From assembly GCA_900764755.1 (NCBI GenBank), contig CAAFPE010000082.1, forward strand, positions 1 to 54,910: a stretch of DNA of 54,910 nucleotides, written 5' to 3'. The position numbers and the translations under genes are program-made. Of the stretch, positions 49,836 to 54,910 are shown one piece after another. This DNA comes from an uncultured Oscillospiraceae bacterium (GTDB lineage Bacteria > Bacillota > Clostridia > Oscillospirales > Oscillospiraceae). The notes beneath the pieces are model-generated. The model was not told the DNA's origin, ran no database searches, and saw only the letters and a list, made by a program, of their open reading frames with translations. Each line of letters begins with the position of its first letter. The first letter of the stretch is position 1.

Positions 49836-50024
49836 ATGACCGCTCAGAATGCGATCCACGAATTGAAGCAAGTCCGTCAGTACTGCTCCGCCCGGGCCAT
49901 CCCCGCCATTGACTATGCCATCCAGGTCCTCCAGGGTCTGGCCGAGCGGGAAAAGCGGGTGGAGGAGGCCAAGCAGGCCGGTCCCCAGGGCCCCCAGGAC
50001 CCGGCAGAGGTTTTCCCGGACTGA
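49836..50024 (+). CDS. Small soluble protein of unknown function
   Basis: 62 residues, starting MTAQNAIHELKQVRQYCSARAIPAIDYAI; helical, with an acidic/basic C-terminal tail. ATG at 49836 has GGGAGAGGGGG upstream, and a TTGCGC-18-TACAAT promoter lies at 49773-49802. It ends in a strong terminator. I do not recognise its family. Confidence 0.6.
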   Translation: MTAQNAIHELKQVRQYCSARAIPAIDYAIQVLQGLAEREKRVEEAKQAGPQGPQDPAEVFPD

Positions 50025-50045
50025 GTTTAGGCCTTCCCAACACAG

Positions 50046-50080
50046 CGGAGCCCCATCCGGTACGATGGGGCTCCGTTTTT
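50046..50080 (+). terminator. Terminator of the 62-residue gene
   Basis: A 12-bp perfect stem CGGAGCCCCATC/GATGGGGCTCCG and five T. Confidence 0.92.
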
Positions 50081-50086
50081 GCGTGC

Positions 50087-50119
50087 AAAAAACAGCGGCA
50101 GAGCCTGCCGCTGTTTTTC
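50087..50119 (-). terminator. Terminator of the NlpC/P60 operon
   Basis: A stem with AAAAACAGCGGCAG/CTGCCGCTGTTTTT arms and a 3-nt loop; on the minus strand it ends in a T-run. Confidence 0.88.
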
Positions 50120-50141
50120 GTTTGTATTATAAGTTCAGACC

Positions 50142-51005
50142 TCAGGCCAGGCGGCGCGCGCCCACGAACCCGGTGCCGTAATAGGCGGAGTCCATGTCGC
50201 TGACGATGACGCCCACGGTGGGGGTGGAGGCATGGACAAACTGGTTCCCGCCGATGTAGATGCCCACATGGGTGGCCCGCTTGCTGCTGTTGCCCTTGTT
50301 GAAGAACACCAGATCACCGGGCTGGAGCTGGCTCTTGGAGACGGCGGTGCCGTTGTCCATCTGAGCGGAGGCAGTGCGGTTGACGGAATAGCCAAAGTGC
50401 TTGCACACATAGGTCACAAAGCCGGAGCAGTCAAAGCCGCTGGGGCTGGAGCCGCCGTACACATAAGGATAGCCCACATACTGCTGGGCGAACTGGGCGA
50501 TTTCGCTACCCTTTCCGGCGGCAGTGGCTGCCGCCGCGTCCACCTGCGCCACATAGTCACTGCTGACATAGCCGCCGTCGATCTGATACCAGCCTCCGGC
50601 TCCACCGATCAGCTCCTCGATCTCCACGATGGTCCCCACCGACAGGGAATCCACCTTCTCCGCGTCGGCGCTGGGGCCGGAGCGGACGTTCAGGGGACCG
50701 GCCACGACCTGGCCGTAGATCTTTTCCTCCGTGACCTTTAGGTAGTCGCCGGCCACGAAGCCTTTGGTCCCATTATAGGAGATCTCATGCCATTTTCCGT
50801 CTCCGGTGGTGCTCAGCACATCCACCTGGGTCCCGCTGGACAGGATGGTAAGTACCTCAGCCTCGGCATTGGCCTCCGCCCGGATATTCAGGCCGGAGTC
50901 GCTCACAACGGTGCCCACAGAGGCTGCAAAGGAAGGGGTAATCACGGCGGTGACCGCCAGGATACAGGCGGCCAGCTTGGCGGTCAGTGCTCTGGACAGG
51001 TGCAT
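50142..51005 (-). CDS. Secreted SH3-NlpC/P60 peptidoglycan hydrolase
   Basis: 287 residues. A signal peptide ends near SFAA (about 28). Two bacterial SH3 domains follow (about 30-92 with GLNIRAEANAEAEV; about 96-155 with PLNVRSGPSADAEKV), then a linker and the NlpC/P60 domain (about 167-287) with catalytic Cys193 in FDCSGF, His246 in THVGIYIGG and His258. It should cleave gamma-D-glutamyl-diaminopimelate bonds in the cell wall. It lies 58 bp after the DUF6145 gene; the WalR-like sites upstream of that gene are consistent with wall-homeostasis control. Confidence 0.93.
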   Translation of the reverse strand: MHLSRALTAKLAACILAVTAVITPSFAASVGTVVSDSGLNIRAEANAEAEVLTILSSGTQVDVLSTTGDGKWHEISYNGTKGFVAGDYLKVTEEKIYGQVVAGPLNVRSGPSADAEKVDSLSVGTIVEIEELIGGAGGWYQIDGGYVSSDYVAQVDAAAATAAGKGSEIAQFAQQYVGYPYVYGGSSPSGFDCSGFVTYVCKHFGYSVNRTASAQMDNGTAVSKSQLQPGDLVFFNKGNSSKRATHVGIYIGGNQFVHASTPTVGVIVSDMDSAYYGTGFVGARRLA

Positions 51006-51063
51006 GGTGGGGTTCCTCCATTCTCTCTTTACACAGTATCGTTTGTACAGGGATGAGGGGGGC

Positions 51064-51354
51064 TTACTTACCGCTCAGCGCCCGGTCCAGCCAGACCGCA
51101 GCTACGTCCATTGCGGCGTAGAGGTTGTCCTTCTCGCTTTTCTTGACCACACGGTCCCGGCTCTTCAGATCCGGGTCGGTGAGCTGAAGCTGAACGCTCA
51201 CCTTGGTGGCTACCTCCAGATCGTTCACCTTCTGGGTGGCCAGTACCTGGAGCATGATGATATATTTCTCGGCCATCGTGCCGTAATAAATCAGGTTGTC
51301 CTTCCGGCGAAGGGGGTGTCCTTTATAGGAAAGAGGGAGCTTTTCGGATGCCAT
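51064..51354 (-). CDS. DUF6145-type small protein
   Basis: 96 residues, starting MASEKLPLSYKGHPLRRKDN after AAGGAGGAATTCC. The N-terminal KGHPLRRKDNLIYYG segment and the repeated charged helices match a small conserved Oscillospiraceae/Lachnospiraceae family recalled as DUF6145. No catalytic motif or membrane span is seen. It is the first gene of the operon with the NlpC/P60 hydrolase. Function is unknown. Confidence 0.75.
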   Translation of the reverse strand: MASEKLPLSYKGHPLRRKDNLIYYGTMAEKYIIMLQVLATQKVNDLEVATKVSVQLQLTDPDLKSRDRVVKKSEKDNLYAAMDVAAVWLDRALSGK

Positions 51355-51392
51355 GGAATTCCTCCTTAAGATTTTAATACGATTTTCATGTT

Positions 51393-51429
51393 GTAACCGA
51401 ATTGTAACATATTCGTAACCAATTGTCAA
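51393..51429 (-). promoter_or_regulatory. Promoter with three 11-bp-phased GTTAC repeats (WalR-like)
   Basis: TTGACA (51429-51424), 17-bp spacer, TACAAT (51406-51401). Three direct hexamers GGTTAC (51420-51415), TGTTAC (51409-51404) and GGTTAC (51398-51393) are spaced exactly 11 bp apart, across the spacer, -10 and start. The middle one matches the WalR half-site TGTWAH exactly and the outer two differ by one base. Confidence 0.7.
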
Positions 51430-51515
51430 ACCTTTCCCGGTTCTTTTTTTCGTAAAAATTTACCTGGTATTTTGGTCATTCTGCCGGATAACCCCGCTCC
51501 TTTCTCTATCTTTTG

Positions 51516-52107
51516 TCACAGATCTGTCGTTTCCGGGCGGGAGGCGGTGTTTTTCCGTAAACCAGCGGTCCGCTTTCCAAGCCCTTTTTTCCGGAGCAGC
51601 AGCCATGCCCCCGCCGCTAGAATGGCCAGGGCGGACAGATCCATAAGTTCGAACCGCAGTGAAAACGGACGGGGGCCGCCCATGTATTTCAGTCCCGCAT
51701 AGACCGCCAGCAGGGCGGCCAGCCCCGCCGTGCCCAGCCTTCGGGAGCGCTTCCCGCCATGGGCCAGCCACCCCAAGGCGCACCCGGCTGCCGGGGCAAT
51801 GCACCAGCATAGAATGAGAACACCGCCCAAAACGTCCCAGCCGCCGCCCACGAGCCCCGATAAGCAGGCTGCCCCAATCAGGGCCGCAAGGAACAGGGCG
51901 CAGAGGGAGAGCCAGCGGGTCCAGCGGACATATTCCAGCTGGCACAGCCACAACTGGAGAAAGAAAACGGGGACAGCGGAGAAAGAAAGACATAAGACAG
52001 CCTGAAGTTCGCTCAGGTGCAGCGGTGCGTCCCAGAAAAAAGAGGACATACAGCATCAGTGAGGCGAAAAAGCCTGCCAACAGGACGATATGGATGCGAT
52101 TCTTCAT
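51516..52107 (-). pseudogene. Membrane protein gene broken by a one-base frameshift in an A6/T6 run
   Basis: The start ATG at 52107 has GGAAGGAGG upstream and encodes a first membrane span (KNRIHIVLLAGFFASLMLYVLFF in part). At the six-T run (plus strand A6, 52036-52041) the frame must drop one T to continue as WDAPLHLSELQ and then about 160 residues with four further spans ending at 51516. Without that correction the first frame continues into improbable sequence. The intact product would be a membrane protein of about 195 residues of no family I recognise. This may be phase-variable slippage, a true pseudogene or a sequencing error. Confidence 0.7.
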
Positions 52108-52243
52108 AAGAGCAGCCTCCTTCCGTTTTATAAATTTATCTTTTCTCTGTTTTATCATAGCGCTCCGCTCTGTTCAATGTAAGATCCGCAAGCAGTGCGC
52201 TGTCAGGTCAAACGGAAACAGGACGCGCAGGCCCGCTCACCCC

Positions 52244-52272
52244 TTGTCAAATCGGAGGAAATCCACTATAAT
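52244..52272 (+). promoter_or_regulatory. Promoter of gltX
   Basis: TTGTCA (52244-52249), 17-bp spacer, TATAAT (52267-52272), 55 bp upstream of the ATG. Confidence 0.75.
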
Positions 52273-52326
52273 AGTGCATCATACCAAGAGAAACCGGCGC
52301 GCGGCGCCGGGATGGAGGGAAACAGT

Positions 52327-53823
52327 ATGGCACTGGACATGACATATTTTGAGGAGATGGAGGCCAAGATCCCCAAGGGGAAGGTCCGCACCCGCTTCGC
52401 CCCCTCTCCCACCGGCTATATGCACGTTGGCAACCTGCGCACCGCCCTGTACACCTGGCTCATCGCCCGGCACAACCAGGGCACGTTCATCCTGCGCATC
52501 GAAGACACTGACCAGACCCGCCAGGTGGAGGGCGCCACAGAGGTGATTTACCGCACCCTGGCCGAGTGCCATCTGGACCACGATGAGGGTCCCGACGTGG
52601 GCGGTCCGGTGGCCCCCTACATCCAGACGGAGCGGCGGGACACCTATGGAAAGTACGCCCGGCTCCTGGTGGAGAAGGGCCACGCCTATTACTGCTTCTG
52701 TGAAAAGACTGAGTCGGAGGAGGACGTCGGAGAATTCGGCCGGGCGGAGGATCCCTGCCGCGCTCTGAGCCCCGCTGAGGCCCAGGCCCGGGTGGACGCC
52801 GGTGAGCCCTATGTCATCCGCCAAAAGATCCCTGCTGAGGGCTCCACCACCTTCCACGACGCCATCTTCGGCGACATCACGGTGGAGAACAAGACTCTGG
52901 ACGACCAGGTGCTCATCAAGCGGGACGGTCTGCCCACCTATAATTTTGCCAACGTGATCGATGACCACCTCATGGGCATCACCCATGTGGTCCGGGGCAG
53001 TGAGTACCTGTCCTCCGCCCCCAAGTACGATCTGCTGTACCAGGCCTTCGGCTGGGAGGTGCCCACCTACGTCCACTGCTCCCCCGTCATGCGGGACGCC
53101 CAGCACAAGATGTCCAAGCGCCACGGCGACCCCTCCTATGAGGATCTGAAGGCCCAGGGCTTCCTCACCGATGCCATTCTGAACTATGTGGCCCTTCTGG
53201 GCTGGTCCCCCAAGGGCGACCTGGCGGAGCAGGAGATCTTTACCCTGGACCAGCTGGTGGACGCCTTTGAGCTCACCGGCGTGTCCAAGTCCCCCGCCAT
53301 CTTCGACATTGAGAAGCTCACCCACTTCAACGCCCTGTATCTGCGGGCCATGGCTCCGGAGGAGTTTGCAAAGGTGGCTGAACCCTATATCCGCCAGGCG
53401 GTGAAGGATCCCAAGCTGGACGCAGCTAAAATCGCCGGCCTGCTCCAGGCCCGGTGTGAGAAGCTCACCGACATCCCCGAGAAGGTGGACTTCTTTGACA
53501 CCCTGCCCGACTACGACGTGAACCTGTTCGCCAACAAGAAGTCCAAGTCCACCCTGGACTCCTCCCGTGAGATGCTCTCCGCCGCCATCGGGATGCTGGC
53601 CAACCTGCCCAGCTGGAGCGAGGCCATGATCCACGACAGCCTGGTGGGGCTGGCTGAGGGCCTGGGAGTGAAAAATGCCCTGCTCATGTGGCCGGTGCGC
53701 ATCGCCGCCGCCGGCAAGTCGGTCACCCCCGGCGGAGCCGTGGAGATCTGCCACATCCTGGGCCGCGAGGAGACCGTCCGCCGCCTGAAGCTGGGTCTGG
53801 ACAAGCTCTCTTCCTTTTCTTGA
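52327..53823 (+). CDS. gltX: Glutamyl-tRNA synthetase
   Basis: 498 residues. Class I signature PSPTGYMHVGNLR (HVGN at 33-36) and KMSKRHGD near 262 are present, with the GluRS-specific RFAPSPTG and LRIEDTDQTR segments. It charges tRNA-Glu (and possibly tRNA-Gln for transamidation). The start ATG at 52327 follows GGAGGGAAACAGT; an ATG at 52312 lies in that site. The protein is not fused to any other domain. Confidence 0.95.
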   Translation: MALDMTYFEEMEAKIPKGKVRTRFAPSPTGYMHVGNLRTALYTWLIARHNQGTFILRIEDTDQTRQVEGATEVIYRTLAECHLDHDEGPDVGGPVAPYIQTERRDTYGKYARLLVEKGHAYYCFCEKTESEEDVGEFGRAEDPCRALSPAEAQARVDAGEPYVIRQKIPAEGSTTFHDAIFGDITVENKTLDDQVLIKRDGLPTYNFANVIDDHLMGITHVVRGSEYLSSAPKYDLLYQAFGWEVPTYVHCSPVMRDAQHKMSKRHGDPSYEDLKAQGFLTDAILNYVALLGWSPKGDLAEQEIFTLDQLVDAFELTGVSKSPAIFDIEKLTHFNALYLRAMAPEEFAKVAEPYIRQAVKDPKLDAAKIAGLLQARCEKLTDIPEKVDFFDTLPDYDVNLFANKKSKSTLDSSREMLSAAIGMLANLPSWSEAMIHDSLVGLAEGLGVKNALLMWPVRIAAAGKSVTPGGAVEICHILGREETVRRLKLGLDKLSSFS

Positions 53824-53830
53824 AAGAAAA

Positions 53831-54142
53831 GGAAGCAAAAGAACCTTGTGCGAAACTTCGTTTCGCTTCTGACTCCCAGGTAAGGCACATCTGAATTAGA
53901 AGTCTGCGCGGCTCCGGGATGCTCCAGGGCGTTTAAAAGAAAAACGGAAGCAAGGGAACCCTGTGCGAAGCTTCGTTCCATTTCTGACTCCCAGGTAAGA
54001 CACATCTGAATTGGAAGTCTGCGCGGCTTCGGGATCCTCCAGGGCGTTTAAAAGAAAAACGGAAGCAAGGAAACCCTGTGCGAAGCTTCGTTCCGCTTCT
54101 GACTCCCAGGTAAGGCACATCTGAATTGGAAGTTTATACGGC
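53831..54142. repeat. 115-bp tandem repeat, 2.7 copies
   Basis: Copies begin at 53831, 53946 and 54061 (GGAAGCAA...), exactly 115 bp apart, and the third stops at about 54142. Conserved internal landmarks are GACTCCCAGGTAAG, CACATCTGAATT and CTCCAGGGCGTTTAAAAGAAAAAC. Each copy contains an inverted repeat around GCGAARCTTCGTT. Copies differ by scattered substitutions and no length changes, which suggests old duplications. No gene is supported here; the region from 53824 to 54219 is otherwise empty. Confidence 0.93.
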
Positions 54143-54152
54143 TTTGTCACAT

Positions 54153-54200
54153 CCCCATGCTGCTTCCCCATAGAACTCGGAAAGCAGCATGGGGGCTTTT
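54153..54200 (+). terminator. Hairpin between the tandem repeats and the flavoprotein gene
   Basis: A 13-bp stem CCCCATGCTGCTT/AAGCAGCATGGGG followed by GCTTTTG. It probably terminates gltX, and could instead be a leader structure of the next gene. Confidence 0.65.
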
Positions 54201-54219
54201 GAAACAGGAAAGGAGCCCC

Positions 54220-54813
54220 ATGAAGGTCTGTATTCTGATGGGCAGTCCCCGAAAAAACGGAAATACCAACGCCCTGCGCATCCCCTTTCAGGAGGAGTTG
54301 GAGCGGCTGGGGCACCAGGTCAGCTGCCTGTGGCTCTATGATCTGGAGATTCAGCCCTGTGTGGCCTGCCGCACCTGTCAGGAGGAGTTTGGGGAGATGC
54401 ACTGCGCCATCCGGGACGATGTGCCTGGCGTGGCTCAGGTGATCCTGGACAGCGACCTGATCGTGCTGGCCACCCCCATCTACTCCTGGTACTGCACCCC
54501 GCCCATGAAGGCCCTGCTGGATCGGCTGGTCTATGGGCTGAACAAGTATTACGGTAAGACGCGGGGCCCCTCCTTGTGGCAGGAAAAGCGGGTCGCGGTG
54601 CTGGCTACCTGCGGCTACCCGCCGGAGCAGGGGGCTGACCTGTTCCAGGAGGGCATCCGCCGGTACTGCAAGCACTCCCATCTGATTTTTGCCGGGATGC
54701 TGGCCGAGCGGCACCTGGGCTATGACGTCCCCTTTCTGGACGGGGAGAAGGTGCGGCGGACCCGTGCCTTCGCCCAGCAACTCTCCCGGGAGGCCGGTTC
54801 CCCACAGCTTTGA
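54220..54813 (+). CDS. Flavodoxin-like / iron-sulfur flavoprotein family oxidoreductase
   Basis: 197 residues, starting MKVCILMGSPRKNGNT after AGGAAAGGAG. The GSPRKNGNT loop binds FMN phosphate, and a CVACRTCQ motif with nearby cysteine (MHCAIRDD) resembles the compact cysteine motif of iron-sulfur flavoproteins or NAD(P)H-dependent FMN reductases. ATPIYSWYCTPPMKALLDR is the second FMN-contacting region. It probably transfers electrons from ferredoxin or NAD(P)H in the anaerobic cytoplasm. Confidence 0.87.
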   Translation: MKVCILMGSPRKNGNTNALRIPFQEELERLGHQVSCLWLYDLEIQPCVACRTCQEEFGEMHCAIRDDVPGVAQVILDSDLIVLATPIYSWYCTPPMKALLDRLVYGLNKYYGKTRGPSLWQEKRVAVLATCGYPPEQGADLFQEGIRRYCKHSHLIFAGMLAERHLGYDVPFLDGEKVRRTRAFAQQLSREAGSPQL

Positions 54814-54910
54814 CCACCAGTTTTCCACCACCCCCGCTCTGAATGTGGAAACCTTCACCCTCTGTACGAACATGAAACGGATCCGCCCGCGGGGGGGGCC
54901 GCCGGGGGCC

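Noticed and set aside
53831..54142. Tandem repeats as a CRISPR array
   Set aside because: The unit is 115 bp with no separate unique spacers, and no cas gene is present.
54814..54910. DnaA-box-like TTTTCCACC and a possible origin at the window end
   Set aside because: It does not match TTATCCACA and no cluster of boxes exists; the final bases are a G/C run that looks like a contig edge.

Overview
The window looks like a chromosomal segment of a high-G+C, anaerobic, Gram-positive gut-type Bacillota, most like the Oscillospiraceae (Flavonifractor/Lawsonibacter-like). This is inferred from gene content: a tryptophan T-box, BofA and DUF2508, a YcbB-type response regulator, QueH, ferredoxin-dependent 2-oxoacid oxidation with Ptb/Buk, an anaerobic sulfatase-maturase-like radical SAM protein, and GGAGG-type ribosome binding sites with TTGACA/TATAAT promoters. 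No marker in the window fixes the species.

Layout. 1-10.6 kb is housekeeping and accessory: a TauE/SafE exporter encoded as two half-genes, tRNA-Leu(CAG) and a hairpin-rich non-coding stretch, a secreted lipoprotein nuclease with a coupled partner, a SLOG-family protein, queH, birA, an acyltransferase, an XRE/membrane protein pair, and mnmG with a coupled metallo-hydrolase. 10.8-26.7 kb is a 15-gene, single-strand catabolic cluster with visibly lower G+C than its flanks. It holds an NhaC-type antiporter, two paralogous AtzA/TrzN-like amidohydrolases at opposite ends, a hydantoinase/allantoinase-type cyclic amidohydrolase, a hydantoin-type racemase, an M20 N-carbamoyl amino acid hydrolase, an IclR regulator, a four-subunit 2-oxoacid:ferredoxin oxidoreductase (VOR type), phosphate butyryltransferase, butyrate kinase, a class I aminotransferase and a DMT transporter. 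In order, these could open a cyclic ureide, release an amino acid, transaminate it, oxidise the 2-oxoacid to an acyl-CoA and recover ATP through acyl phosphate. This is the most interesting system in the window: a self-contained ureide-to-fatty-acid fermentation module.

27.5-34.3 kb carries a GlnK/GlnL-like two-component system, a MerR regulator with a textbook 19-bp-spacer promoter, and a heterodimeric ABC exporter whose second gene is frameshifted just before Walker A. 34.4-37.6 kb is a tryptophan-type ABC importer under a UGG-specifier T-box. 37.7-39.3 kb is bioB-bioY with two BirA-like operators sitting on the promoter, which ties it to birA at 4-5 kb. 39.4-44.5 kb holds an SLH-domain protein, DUF2508-bofA, a MATE pump, a hairpin-flanked repeat and an orphan radical SAM maturase.

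44.5-54.9 kb contains serC-serA-rhomboid, a YtrA-type GntR/ABC operon with a 51-residue membrane protein, an SH3-NlpC/P60 hydrolase operon with three 11-bp-phased WalR-like half-sites on its promoter, a frameshifted membrane protein, gltX, 115-bp tandem repeats and an iron-sulfur-flavoprotein-like gene. No rRNA, CRISPR array, transposase or phage gene was seen.
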